A DNA stretch of 64,000 nt from the NCBI RefSeq assembly GCF_026891935.1, contig NZ_JAPTGC010000007.1:1-64000 (forward strand), in the 5' to 3' direction. Source of the DNA: Methanocorpusculum vombati. GTDB lineage: Archaea > Halobacteriota > Methanomicrobia > Methanomicrobiales > Methanocorpusculaceae. Both the position numbers and the translations under genes were made by a program. Below are positions 38,672 through 47,734 of this stretch, piece after piece; position 1 is the first letter of the stretch, and each line of letters begins with the position of its first letter. The notes under the pieces are model-generated. The model did not search any database. It was given only the letters and a program-made list of their open reading frames with translations, and was not told the origin of the DNA.

Positions 38672-39862
38672 ATGGATGTTGTACGTATCTGTTCGGAACT
38701 GGTGAAGATCAAAAGCGAAAATCCTCCCGGCGATACAACAGAGGTTGCCCAGTATATTGCATCGCTTCTTGAGGGGCTTGGTATTCGTTCGGATATTACG
38801 GAAGGATCCCCCGGGCACTGCAATGTCATTTCCCGGGAGCAGAATCGTGCACTGATGCTTTCCGGCCACATGGATGTGGTTCCTGCAATGGAGGAGGGAT
38901 GGGATATTCCTCCGTATGCCGGGGTTGTTGACGACACGTATGTACACGGCCGCGGAAGTACGGATATGAAAGGCGGCTGTGCGGTGATTCTTACCGCAGT
39001 TGAGCGGGCGATGGATGACTGCGGCGAGATTCCGGTGTCTCTTGCATTTGTCTGCGATGAGGAGGGCGGCGGCCGTTACGGTACGCGGTATCTGATTGAA
39101 AAACAGCTGATCCATCCCTGCGATGCGCTGATTGCAGAACCGACTCCTGCGTTTGCTCCGTCGGTCGGTCAGAAAGGGATATGCCGGTTTGAGGTGGAGT
39201 TTACCGGGACTCCGGGGCATTCGTCGCTGTTTCCGGTGGTGGGGGAAAGTGCGATTATGCAGGCGTTTTCCTTCCTTGCATGGGTTGACGTGCTGCACAA
39301 CCGCGTGTATCCCCAGTCTCCTGCATTAGAGGAGCTTATTGAGCATTCCATTGCGATCAGCGATATGCAGGAAGAGCGTGAGGGTCATGAACTTTCTCCG
39401 ATTTTCCGGCAGATCATGTACAATCCCGGTCTTATCTCCGGTGGTGAGCGGGTGAATATTGTTGCACAGAAATGCCGCCTGACAATGGATCTCCGGCTGC
39501 CGTGGGGCTGTGACTGTGATGATATCCTCCGAGAAATTTACGGTCAGCTGCCGTCGTCGGCAAAGGTTACGCCGCTCACAAAGGCGAATGCTTCTCTAAC
39601 GGATCCTGAGTCGTTTCTGGTACAAAGTACTGCAAATGCGATAAGCAGTGTGTATCATGTTGCCTCAAAACCGATGGTGCAGTGGGCGGCGTCGGATGCA
39701 CGGGCACTGCGCAAGGCAGGGTTCCGGGCAATTGAGTACGGACCGGGAGAGTTATGCGGTCTGCACGGGTTAAACGAGCGGGTACGCATAGATCAGCTGC
39801 GGTCGGTTGAGGAGATTTACTACCGGCTGATCAATACGTACCGGGAAAAGTACGGATTCTGA
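38672..39862 (+). CDS. M20 family metallopeptidase (DapE/ArgE-like)
   Basis: 396 residues. Zinc ligands: His in ALMLSGHMDVVPAMEEGW, Asp and Glu in VYVHGRGSTDMKGGCAVI and VSLAFVCDEEGGGRYGTRYL, and a C-terminal His in YGPGELCGLHGLNERV. Dimerisation insertion in the middle. The neighbouring dapAB suggests succinyl-diaminopimelate desuccinylase, but acetylornithine deacetylase is equally possible from sequence. Confidence 0.88.
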   Translation: MDVVRICSELVKIKSENPPGDTTEVAQYIASLLEGLGIRSDITEGSPGHCNVISREQNRALMLSGHMDVVPAMEEGWDIPPYAGVVDDTYVHGRGSTDMKGGCAVILTAVERAMDDCGEIPVSLAFVCDEEGGGRYGTRYLIEKQLIHPCDALIAEPTPAFAPSVGQKGICRFEVEFTGTPGHSSLFPVVGESAIMQAFSFLAWVDVLHNRVYPQSPALEELIEHSIAISDMQEEREGHELSPIFRQIMYNPGLISGGERVNIVAQKCRLTMDLRLPWGCDCDDILREIYGQLPSSAKVTPLTKANASLTDPESFLVQSTANAISSVYHVASKPMVQWAASDARALRKAGFRAIEYGPGELCGLHGLNERVRIDQLRSVEEIYYRLINTYREKYGF

Positions 39863-39983
39863 TTCCAGAACCATATTGTTTTTGATTTTTCCGTTATGCA
39901 GATGAGAGGACGGACGGGTATGTTCTCCAAAAAAATTGTAATCATCTCGACTCTTATAACCCACGCCTGCAAATCATACTGGT

Positions 39984-41399
39984 ATGAAACGTACAGGCAT
40001 ACTTATTCTTGCGCTCCTTTGTATTGGGGCAGTAATTCTCTCGGCCGGCTGCGTTAACACAGGCAGTCAGCCGAATCCTGCAGGAACAACATGGGTTCTT
40101 GCCGGGTTTAGTACCGGCAGTGATGCTGCATCGCTTCCCGCAACTACGATTTCGCTTACTTTCGGTGAGAGCGGCAGTGCGTCCGGAAACGGCGGTGTTA
40201 ACGGCTACTCCGTATCCTATACCGCGGATCCGGGGGCGGGAACGCTCACCTTCGGACAGATTGCGGCAACCCTTATGGCAGGACCGACCCAGTTCATGGC
40301 TTATGAGGACAGATACTTTGCCTCTCTTGCCAACGTTACCGGTTACAAACTGACCGACGGTTCGCTTGTTCTGCTGGATAAGGACGGACACACGCTTCTC
40401 ACCTTTACTCCCCCGCTCAAAAACACTGCATGGTCCCTTGTTTCCTATACAGCTCCGGCCGCATCTGCTGCAGCCCAGCCGCTTGCTCTCATCACGCTCA
40501 GTTTCGATGAAAACGGTACGATCTTTGGAACCGGCGGCATCAATCAGTTCACCGGAACCTGGAAACTTGACGGTACCAAACTGACCATTGCTGATATTGC
40601 CAGTACCAAAGCTGCAGGCGCACCCGTACTCATGGCACAGGAAGACGATTACTTTGCCCTGCTTCCGGGAGTAAGCGGATTTAACTTTGGCATGGGTACT
40701 CTCAGTCTGACTGATGGCAGCGGCAAACCCGTCCTTATCTTCAAAAACATGCTTGCAGACACAACCTGGGAACTGATCTCCGTGAACGGCATTGTTCCTC
40801 CCCAGGCATCAAAGACTGTTACTCTGCGGTTTGACACCACCGGAACTTTCACCGGTCAGGCCCCTGTCAATACCTACGGCGGGACCTGGAGAACGACGGG
40901 TGTTGACACCCTTACCGTCAGCAATGTCATCAGTACCTTAATGGCATCCGCCGATGACAGGGTTAGTGCCTATGAAACCCAGTACTATCGCATCCTCAAC
41001 AATGCGAGCGATTACCACATCGCAGACGGTACTCTTACTCTCACGGATCACAACAGCAACACCATGCTCTTTGCGGTAAACGTGGCCGACCAGCTCAAGG
41101 GGACCTCCTGGACACTCGCCGGATACAGCAGTATCACGCTTGTCATCGGTGACGACGGTACCTTCAGCGGTCAGGCCCCCGTAAACGTCTATACTGCAAA
41201 CGCCGTCTTTTCCCAAAACCAGGGTCTCTCTGTATCAGATATTTCTACCACCAAAATGACCGGACCTGCGGATAGGATCAAAAAAGAGACCTCTTATCTG
41301 ACCAGTCTCGGTGAGGTTACCGGCTACAACCTTGTTGACGGCCAGCTTGTACTCACCGGACCGGGAGGTGCGGCACTCCTGACCTACGATCAGGCATAA
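39984..41399 (+). CDS. Lipoprotein with four META-like repeats, copy A
   Basis: 471 residues. Lipobox-type signal peptide ILILALLCIGAVILSAGC ends at Cys 23. Four repeats of about 110 residues follow, each with a W-x-L start, a strand 'FTG(T)GGINQFTGTWKLDGTKL', a 'MAGPTQFMAYEDRYFASLANV'-type helix and 'TLLTFT' at the end. This is the META/HslJ-like arrangement of secreted heat-resistance and inhibitor-like domains. It sits in tandem with a close relative at 41639. Function unknown; extracellular. Confidence 0.85.
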   Translation: MKRTGILILALLCIGAVILSAGCVNTGSQPNPAGTTWVLAGFSTGSDAASLPATTISLTFGESGSASGNGGVNGYSVSYTADPGAGTLTFGQIAATLMAGPTQFMAYEDRYFASLANVTGYKLTDGSLVLLDKDGHTLLTFTPPLKNTAWSLVSYTAPAASAAAQPLALITLSFDENGTIFGTGGINQFTGTWKLDGTKLTIADIASTKAAGAPVLMAQEDDYFALLPGVSGFNFGMGTLSLTDGSGKPVLIFKNMLADTTWELISVNGIVPPQASKTVTLRFDTTGTFTGQAPVNTYGGTWRTTGVDTLTVSNVISTLMASADDRVSAYETQYYRILNNASDYHIADGTLTLTDHNSNTMLFAVNVADQLKGTSWTLAGYSSITLVIGDDGTFSGQAPVNVYTANAVFSQNQGLSVSDISTTKMTGPADRIKKETSYLTSLGEVTGYNLVDGQLVLTGPGGAALLTYDQA

Positions 41400-41638
41400 T
41401 CATTCCACTTTTTTTCGCGCGAAAATACTTCTGTATGCCGCAGGGTTTTTCCACAAATGACGAAAATCTATTCCGTTCCGCACCGTCGAACCTCATGCAG
41501 ATTCTTTCTTTTGCACAATACGGCAATCTCTCAGAAAATCTCAAATGTGTGTTCTATTTTGAAAACGAAGCCCGTATAACTGAGAAAAAATTCGTAGCTT
41601 AAGCCAGCCTTATATCCTCCCGTGACCAAGTATGTAGT

Positions 41639-43036
41639 ATGAAACACACAGGACTTGTGTTAATCGCCCTCATTCTTGTAGGCGGACTTGTCTTTGCGGC
41701 AGGCTGTATTGCAGCACCGCAGACCCAGTCCCTTGAGGGCAAGTGGATCCTTACTGGTATTGGATCCGGATCGAATGCAGAACACCCGAACGGCATCATC
41801 AGTATGGAGATTGTCGGAACCAACGTCAGCGGCAATGCCGGTGTCAACCTCTATCACGGTACCTTCTCCGTTGAGAACGGAAAATTAATCTTCAGCCCGA
41901 TGGCAACCACCAGAATGGCAGGACCGGAACACATGATGGCGCAGGAACGGAACTTCCTTGCAGCACTCCTGAATGTCACCGGTTACACCGTTGCAAATGG
42001 TGTAGTAACCTTCACCGACGCTTCCGGCAACACTCTCCTGACGTTTGCCGCAATGCCCGCAGAGACCCTTGACGGAACTTCCTGGGCTCTTGCTGACAAC
42101 AGCAAAGTTACCCTTGAGTTCACCAATGGTGCATTCAGCGGCAAAGCACCGATCAACAACTACTTCGGCAGCTGGTTTGTCACCGGAACCAACGGTATTA
42201 CCTTTGGAAATGCAGGCACCACCCTCATGGCAGGACCTGAGGATCAGATGAAGGCAGAGACCGAGTTCTTTACAGCCCTGAACAATGTCACCGGTTACAA
42301 GATTGCTGACGGCAAGCTTCTCCTGACCGACAAGGACGGTAAGACCCTCCTGACCTTTAATGAGGCTGCCCTTCAGCAGGCAGGCTCTCTCATCTCCGGT
42401 AACTGGACGCTTTCCACCGATAAAGGTATCACCCTTGACATCACCGCAGACGGTGTGTTCAATGGTCAGGCTCCGGTTAACCTCTACTTCGGAACTGCCA
42501 GCATCACCGACGGCTCCATCAGCTTTGGTCCGGTCGGTGCAACCAAGATGGCAGGACCTGAGGATCAGATGAAGGCCGAGACCGAGTTCTTTGCAGCTCT
42601 GGACAATGTCACCGGTTACAAAGTCGGTGAAGGCATGCTTGAGTTCACCGACAAGGATGGCAAGACTCTGCTGACCTTTGTCCGCCCGGTCGATACCCAG
42701 ACGCCTGCTGCAAAGGCCCTTCCGGGTGCTGAGAAGACTGGACTTGCCAACGAGTGGGTTCTTGAAGGCAACAGTGATGTTACCCTCAACCTTACCGCAG
42801 ACGGTTCATTCAACGGTCAGGCTCCGGTCAACCTCTACTTCGGCAGCTACACTGAAACCGCAGACGGTCTTACCTTCAGCGCAGTCGGTTCCACCATGAT
42901 GGCAGGACCCGAGGATGCAATGAACGCTGAGTCTAAGTTCTACGAAGCACTCGGAACCGTAGCCGGTTACAAAGTAGTCGACGGAAAACTCTTCCTCACC
43001 GACGCAGCCGGAAACACTGTGCTGACGTTTGCGTGA
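41639..43036 (+). CDS. Lipoprotein with four META-like repeats, copy B
   Basis: 465 residues. Signal and lipobox VGGLVFAAGC ends at about Cys 24. Four repeats, the last three very alike and with the shared strings KMAGPEDQMKAETEFFAAL and NVTGYK. This suggests recent internal duplication. It shares architecture with copy A 240 nt upstream. Both are likely lipid-anchored on the cell surface. Ligand unknown. Confidence 0.85.
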   Translation: MKHTGLVLIALILVGGLVFAAGCIAAPQTQSLEGKWILTGIGSGSNAEHPNGIISMEIVGTNVSGNAGVNLYHGTFSVENGKLIFSPMATTRMAGPEHMMAQERNFLAALLNVTGYTVANGVVTFTDASGNTLLTFAAMPAETLDGTSWALADNSKVTLEFTNGAFSGKAPINNYFGSWFVTGTNGITFGNAGTTLMAGPEDQMKAETEFFTALNNVTGYKIADGKLLLTDKDGKTLLTFNEAALQQAGSLISGNWTLSTDKGITLDITADGVFNGQAPVNLYFGTASITDGSISFGPVGATKMAGPEDQMKAETEFFAALDNVTGYKVGEGMLEFTDKDGKTLLTFVRPVDTQTPAAKALPGAEKTGLANEWVLEGNSDVTLNLTADGSFNGQAPVNLYFGSYTETADGLTFSAVGSTMMAGPEDAMNAESKFYEALGTVAGYKVVDGKLFLTDAAGNTVLTFA

Positions 43037-43079
43037 ATATAATATCCACACCATACACACCCAAAAACACTCACACCAA

Positions 43080-43094
43080 TTTTTTCTTTTTTTG
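43080..43094 (+). terminator. T-rich terminator after copy B
   Basis: T-runs at 43080-43094 follow the stop codon by about 45 nt and may also be shared with the opposite-strand gene. Confidence 0.45.
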
Positions 43095-43123
43095 TACGTC
43101 TTCGTGAAAAAAAGTCTTGGATG

Positions 43124-43771
43124 TCAGTTCTGCCGTTTCCGGATCAGAACAACAATGATGAGAGCGGCAATCCCAAACACCAGAATAGTATAGGGATCTA
43201 TGGTAAACAGTTCCGTTGCCGGTAAATATCTGTTCAACAGAATGAATCCTGCGAGAGCTGCAAACAGTCCTCCGTATCCGAGAATCTGATTTCTCCGGAG
43301 ATTCTTTTCCGGCAGTCCCCAGACGACCCGGGAAAGGAACCACAGAACAGCAGTCCCGGAGACCACACCAAACAGGATGGACGTAATAAATGCCGGTGTT
43401 ATTGCAAGTCCTGTTCCGGGCATGGTGCCGTCGAGAAGTATCGTTCCGATCAGCAGCACATTTCCGGCATAGAGCAGGAGTTCAAGAATCTCAAGAAGTT
43501 TTCCGCCCGGTGTTTTTTTCCTGCCGTTTGCGATCAGTTCATCACAGAACTGCTTATAGTCCTCCCCGATCACATCCGCGAATGCTTCTCCCCGCTCCTG
43601 TGCTTCAAGTGCCATGCCGGTCAGATCCTTTCGGATGATCTCAACTTCCGTCTCTTTCAGACTGGAGGATACCAGATAGAAGTACATCCGTGTGATCAGA
43701 TCACTGTTCTCTTTTGTCAGTTCCTTTTCCAGTTCATTGTTTTCTTTTCTGAGTTGTGATAATTCAGACAT
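43124..43771 (-). CDS. PadR-associated membrane protein
   Basis: 215 residues from ATG 43771 (MSELSQLRKENNELEKEL), with GAGGAG 6 nt upstream. The N-terminal half is a helical, charged region with KDLTGMALEAQERGEAFADV and GEDYKQFCDELIA, of the type found in DUF1048/HAAS proteins that pair with PadR regulators. The rest has about four to five membrane segments. It starts 1 nt after the PadR gene, so the regulator and membrane partner form one module. Family name is my best guess. Confidence 0.7.
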   Translation of the reverse strand: MSELSQLRKENNELEKELTKENSDLITRMYFYLVSSSLKETEVEIIRKDLTGMALEAQERGEAFADVIGEDYKQFCDELIANGRKKTPGGKLLEILELLLYAGNVLLIGTILLDGTMPGTGLAITPAFITSILFGVVSGTAVLWFLSRVVWGLPEKNLRRNQILGYGGLFAALAGFILLNRYLPATELFTIDPYTILVFGIAALIIVVLIRKRQN

Positions 43772-43772
43772 G

Positions 43773-44099
43773 TTATTCTCCTCTGTCAAGTATGCGTTCA
43801 ACTGCCTGCGAAATATCCTGCCATGCCGCTGAAAATTCTTCAGCGGTCTTGCGGCCGCTGTCGGTCAGATGATAGTATTTCCTGCTCGGTCCAAGCGGCG
43901 AGATGCGATACTCAGAGGCGATCAGCTGCTTTTTTTCCAGCCGTACGAGAAGAGGATAAATTGTTCCTTCCCGAATGCCGGAAAATCCGTACTGAATCAG
44001 CTTCTCCATAATTTCGTATCCGTAGGTGGTTTCCCGGCCGATGATCAGAAGAATACATCCTTCCAGTGTTCCCTTCATCAGCTGTGATCGGTCAAACAT
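43773..44099 (-). CDS. PadR family transcriptional regulator
   Basis: 108 residues from ATG 44099 (MFDRSQLMKGTLEGC), with a good ribosome site (GGAG, 5 nt). Winged helix: TLEGCILLIIGRETTYGYEI, then GIREGTIYPLLVRLEKKQLI and GPSRKYYHLTDSGRKTAEEF. PadR proteins usually repress their own operon; the promoter here contains a matching inverted repeat at 44120-44139. Upstream Met codons at 44129-44138 would lie inside that operator. Confidence 0.93.
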   Translation of the reverse strand: MFDRSQLMKGTLEGCILLIIGRETTYGYEIMEKLIQYGFSGIREGTIYPLLVRLEKKQLIASEYRISPLGPSRKYYHLTDSGRKTAEEFSAAWQDISQAVERILDRGE

Positions 44100-44119
44100 T
44101 TCTACTCCGGCTACCTTGT

Positions 44120-44144
44120 ATTGCATTCTACATTGCAATGCATA
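44120..44144 (-). promoter_or_regulatory. Candidate PadR operator
   Basis: The inverted repeat ATTGCA-N8-TGCAAT (44120-44139) is followed by overlapping TGCAATGCA sequence to 44144. It lies 20-40 nt upstream of the PadR start, where it could block its own promoter. PadR sites are typically A/T-rich inverted repeats of this size. Confidence 0.55.
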
Positions 44145-44186
44145 GTAGTGATCAGAATTGGATGTGCCGTCGTAAATAGATTTTGG

Positions 44187-44687
44187 TTACAGAGCAATCC
44201 GCCAGTATGTTTGGTCACCGTCACGGTTGCTGAGAGAAAAGCCGTTCTTCTCCAGAACTCTCCGGGATGCGGTGTTAGTCGTTTCTGTTCCGGCAGTTAT
44301 TGTCCGGACGTTGGTTCTTCCTTTTGCCCAGCTGCATACTGCTGACAGTGCCTCGGTCATATATCCGCAGTTTTGGAACGGCGGATCTATTCCGTAACCG
44401 ATCTCTGATTCTCCTGCGGCATCCGGTTCCTGCATGAAACAGAGTCCTCCGACAGCGACGGCATCTGCTCTGAGAATAATTATCCAGTAAGTGTACCAAA
44501 AATAGTTTTCAGGGTGAGATTTTGCTTCCCGGAAGAGACCGGACATCGCCTCGTGTGTATGAGTGTCGAGCGGGATTCCGGATGGCCGCAGTCCGAGCGA
44601 TCGTTCCAGGCTTTTCTTATCCCGGAGGAGAAGATCAAACTGATCCGTCGTCAGCGGAAGAATTGTCAGCCTATCTGTGATGAGCAC
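44187..44687 (-). CDS. GNAT acetyltransferase, RimJ/RimL type
   Basis: 166 residues from GTG 44687, which lies inside the 3' end of the agmatinase gene (17-nt overlap). Starts VLITDRLTILPLTTDQFDLL; ESEIGYGIDPPFQNCGYMTE gives the acetyl-CoA site; GTETTNTASRRVLEKNGFSL is the usual C-terminal block. An upstream GTG at 44711 is possible. It may acetylate a protein N-terminus or small amine; substrate unknown. Confidence 0.86.
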   Translation of the reverse strand: MLITDRLTILPLTTDQFDLLLRDKKSLERSLGLRPSGIPLDTHTHEAMSGLFREAKSHPENYFWYTYWIIILRADAVAVGGLCFMQEPDAAGESEIGYGIDPPFQNCGYMTEALSAVCSWAKGRTNVRTITAGTETTNTASRRVLEKNGFSLSNRDGDQTYWRIAL

Positions 44688-45528
44688 GGTAATGCCCTGC
44701 GATGAACTCACGGATCAGATGCGCTGCAACAACCGTCGTCTGGCCTGCGTCGTTTGGCAGCACCTCGACATAATCAAATCCGATCACATTTTTCTGTGAA
44801 AGTTTGCGGATCACCGAGCGGATGTCTGTTGGTGTCAGTCCGAACGGTTCCGGTGTTCCAAGACCCGGTGTCATGCAGCAGTCAATGGCATCTGCATCGA
44901 TGGAGAGATACACTGTCTCATCACCGATCAGATCTCCTACTTCTTCAAGAATAGAGGCAATGCCGCGCTCCTGAACATCGTCTGCTGTATATAGATGATA
45001 TTTTTCCCGTGCCGCTGCGAACTCTTCGCGGGTGCCGCTGCGCGGTCCGATCAGAATAATATTTTTTACCGTCTCCGAAACCCGTGCCGTTACACAGTCA
45101 TGGTTGTAGGGTGAGCCCCGGAACTCTTCCTGCATATCCAGATGTGCATCGCAGACCACATACCACGCGGGCGCAAGTGTACGCACTGCACCAATCGTCA
45201 CCGAGTGTTCACCGCCGATCACCACCGGAAACTTTCCGTCCTTCTGCAGATCCGAAACCGCGTCCGCCACCTGATCCGTTACAAGATCCGGCAGACAGTC
45301 GCAGTAGAGATCGCCCATGTCATGGAACAAAATCTCCGGCATCTCCAGATCATAATACGGCAAGTATGTTTCAAGATTGTAGGATACTGCACGGATCGCC
45401 TGGGGTGCATCACGTGCACCTGCCTTGAACGATGTTGTCCCGTCAAACGGAACGCCAAATATTACGTAGCAGGCATCTTCGTATGCTGACTCTGCATCTG
45501 CGAAAAGAGTGTTTGAAAAAGACTGCAT
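44671..45528 (-). CDS. speB: Agmatinase
   Basis: 285 residues. Manganese sites of the ureohydrolase family are intact: GGEHSV, then DAHLDM and SIDADAID near residue 215. It hydrolyses agmatine to putrescine and urea. It is directly upstream of the acetyltransferase and 18 nt after aIF5A. In Haloferax, agmatine and agmatinase feed deoxyhypusine synthesis on aIF5A, so the neighbours fit one task. Arginase or guanidinobutyrase cannot be excluded. Confidence 0.9.
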   Translation of the reverse strand: MQSFSNTLFADAESAYEDACYVIFGVPFDGTTSFKAGARDAPQAIRAVSYNLETYLPYYDLEMPEILFHDMGDLYCDCLPDLVTDQVADAVSDLQKDGKFPVVIGGEHSVTIGAVRTLAPAWYVVCDAHLDMQEEFRGSPYNHDCVTARVSETVKNIILIGPRSGTREEFAAAREKYHLYTADDVQERGIASILEEVGDLIGDETVYLSIDADAIDCCMTPGLGTPEPFGLTPTDIRSVIRKLSQKNVIGFDYVEVLPNDAGQTTVVAAHLIREFIAGHYRAHHR

Positions 45529-45545
45529 GGGTATATTGTGCAGTC

Positions 45546-45926
45546 TCAGAGGTCAAGCTTGCGCTTGCCGAGGGATTCAATGTAGGGAACTTCCTGAGCA
45601 GGCTGGAAGGTTGCAACGATGTCGTCGTCAACAACAAGTTCGAAGTTGTTGAAGTCCTTCATATCCATAAAGGTCACAACGTTTCCGGCAATGGTCAGGA
45701 TCTGTCCGGTCTTGCGTTCAACAATCGGTGCATAGACGGTTGCGGATGTCGGGGATACGACGGAACGTTTCTGACCGTCAAAGAGACCGACAACATCGAG
45801 TCTTGCTTTTGCTGCTCCGTGCTTTCCCGGCTTGGAGATTGCGATGCTCTGGATCTTACACGGTTCGTCGTCAACAACAACGTAACGGCCTTCCTTGAGC
45901 TTACCAACTTCTGTCTGTTCCTTCAT
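45546..45926 (-). CDS. Translation initiation factor 5A
   Basis: 126 residues. The hypusine loop is ISKPGKHGAAKAR, with the modified Lys at position 35. N-terminal SH3-like barrel and C-terminal OB domain (VYAPIVERKTGQILTIAGN). aIF5A is essential for translation elongation through proline-rich stretches. The adjacent agmatinase may supply the deoxyhypusine precursor. Confidence 0.97.
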   Translation of the reverse strand: MKEQTEVGKLKEGRYVVVDDEPCKIQSIAISKPGKHGAAKARLDVVGLFDGQKRSVVSPTSATVYAPIVERKTGQILTIAGNVVTFMDMKDFNNFELVVDDDIVATFQPAQEVPYIESLGKRKLDL

Positions 45927-46044
45927 GATAATGAACTCTGACTAATTATGTGAGGTAATCGCTTATGAGTGTTGCGACCGAAGCGCGGATGCACGACCGC
46001 TTTTGTTCCACCGCTGATTTCATGAGGCTGCCGCACTAATACAG

Positions 46045-46845
46045 ATGTATCTTATGGCGACGCCGTTTCAGTTTCTTTCCGTGTGTGACGAGGTCGGAAA
46101 AATCATGGTGCAGGAACTTGCCCCTCTGATAGGCTCTGCCTACGGCGGCGAGGAGCTGTGCATCGGTGCGGACAATACACCAACAGAACGTATCGACCGC
46201 GTGGCAGAGGATCTGGTGCTGTCGGTGTTTCGCGAGAAGAAGGTCTGCCGTTCGCTTCTCTCTGAAGAAGCGGGGATGGTTGATATCGGCGGGGATGCAG
46301 GAATTGCGTATCTTGATCCGGTGGACGGCACGTTCAATGCGGTGTCGGGTATTCCTTTCTATGCTCTCTCCATCGCCCTCTCCGATGGTGATCAGGTGAT
46401 TGCGGGATATGTGAAGAATCTTGCAAACGGTGAGACGTTTACCGCCATCCGCGGGGAAGGTGCATATCTGAACGGCAGTCCGATTCAGGTGTCAACGGAG
46501 ACGATGCTGGATCATTCGGCAATGAGTGTGTATGCGAAGAAGTTTGATATGACACGGATGATGCAGCTCGGCCATAAAATCCGCCGCTGGCGTCTTCTGG
46601 GGGCATCAGCGCTTGAGCTCTGTTATGTTGCCTGCGGGCGGCTTGACGGGTTTGTGGATATGCGAAATACGCTGCGGGTTACGGATGCTGCTGCAGGTAT
46701 TCTGATCTGCCGGGAGGCAGGGGGGCGTGTGACGCTTCCGGACGGCAGTGTGCTTGAGTTTCCGGATAATGTTGTCTCCGGCCGGTGTGTTGTTGCAACG
46801 AACCGTGTAATTCACCGCAAGGTGATTGAGTATCTGAGGTCATGA
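46045..46845 (+). CDS. Inositol monophosphatase / fructose-1,6-bisphosphatase family protein
   Basis: 266 residues. Metal motifs: SLLSEEAGMVDIGG, then YLDPVDGTFNAVSGIPFYAL and the C-terminal VTDAAAGILICREAGGRVTL. Archaeal members often accept both inositol phosphate and fructose bisphosphate. The stop overlaps the start of nadK (ATGA). The pairing with NAD kinase is common in archaea. Confidence 0.92.
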   Translation: MYLMATPFQFLSVCDEVGKIMVQELAPLIGSAYGGEELCIGADNTPTERIDRVAEDLVLSVFREKKVCRSLLSEEAGMVDIGGDAGIAYLDPVDGTFNAVSGIPFYALSIALSDGDQVIAGYVKNLANGETFTAIRGEGAYLNGSPIQVSTETMLDHSAMSVYAKKFDMTRMMQLGHKIRRWRLLGASALELCYVACGRLDGFVDMRNTLRVTDAAAGILICREAGGRVTLPDGSVLEFPDNVVSGRCVVATNRVIHRKVIEYLRS

Positions 46846-47663
46846 TGAAGATCTGTATTGTGTCACGAGTGGATTTCCGGGACCCGATTGAGACGGCCCA
46901 GTCGCTTGGCTGGATGCTTGCGGATGCGGGGCATGAGGTGGTTTATGAGGATTCGGTTGCATCCGAACTCGGATATGCGGGAGTGTCGCTTGGGCATCCT
47001 TCCTTTTCCGCGGATCTGATTGTTGTGCTCGGCGGTGATGGAAGCGTGCTTCGTGCGGTGCGCATGCTTGCCCGCCAGATTCCGATCGTCGGGGTGAATC
47101 AGGGGCGTGTCGGGTTCCTGACGGATCTGGAGCGGGATCATGCGGGAGAGATTCTTGCGGGTCTTTCCCTGCCGCTTCCGGTTGAGCCGCGTATGCGCAT
47201 TATGATTGAGCACGATGGCGTGCCGATCGGTTCCGCACTCAATGAGGCGGTGATTGTTACGTCGCGACCGGCGAAGATGCTGCAGTTTGAGACGTTCATC
47301 GACGGCAGAAAGTCCGCAGAGTTCCGTGCGGACGGTCTTATTGTGGGGACGCCTACCGGGTCAACGGCGTATGCGATGAGCGCCGGAGGGCCGATTGTGG
47401 ATCCGCTGATCGAGGCGTTTGTGCTGGTGCCGCTTGCACCGTTTATGCTGTCGTCGCGGCCGCATCTGATCAGTTCCTCAAGCGAGATTGAGGTGCGGCT
47501 CGTCAGCAGTAAGCCGGCCCAGCTGGTGCTTGATGGTCAGATGCAGTATGATATCGGCGAGGAGGCATCGCTTGTGGTGCGGAAGTCTCCTGAATCTGCA
47601 CTCTTCCTTGATGTGGGGAGAAGTTTCTTTGAGAAGGTTGAGCAGAAGCTCCGGCTTCTGTGA
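46842..47663 (+). CDS. nadK: NAD kinase
   Basis: 273 residues. GGDG motif in LIVVLGGDGSVLRAVRMLAR; NAD site GTPTGSTAYAMSAGGPI. Phosphorylates NAD to NADP with ATP. Start at ATG 46842 (overlapping the previous stop) or ATG 46845. A T-rich terminator at 47666-47688 follows. Confidence 0.95.
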   Translation: MMKICIVSRVDFRDPIETAQSLGWMLADAGHEVVYEDSVASELGYAGVSLGHPSFSADLIVVLGGDGSVLRAVRMLARQIPIVGVNQGRVGFLTDLERDHAGEILAGLSLPLPVEPRMRIMIEHDGVPIGSALNEAVIVTSRPAKMLQFETFIDGRKSAEFRADGLIVGTPTGSTAYAMSAGGPIVDPLIEAFVLVPLAPFMLSSRPHLISSSSEIEVRLVSSKPAQLVLDGQMQYDIGEEASLVVRKSPESALFLDVGRSFFEKVEQKLRLL

Positions 47664-47665
47664 TC

Positions 47666-47688
47666 TTTTTTTCGTCCCTGTTTTTTTT
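47666..47688 (+). terminator. Double T-run terminator after nadK
   Basis: Runs of seven and eight T separated by CGTCCCTG. Confidence 0.55.
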
Positions 47689-47734
47689 GGAAAAATCCGC
47701 TGTGAATTGCTTTCGTGTTTCTGTTCGTACGGAA

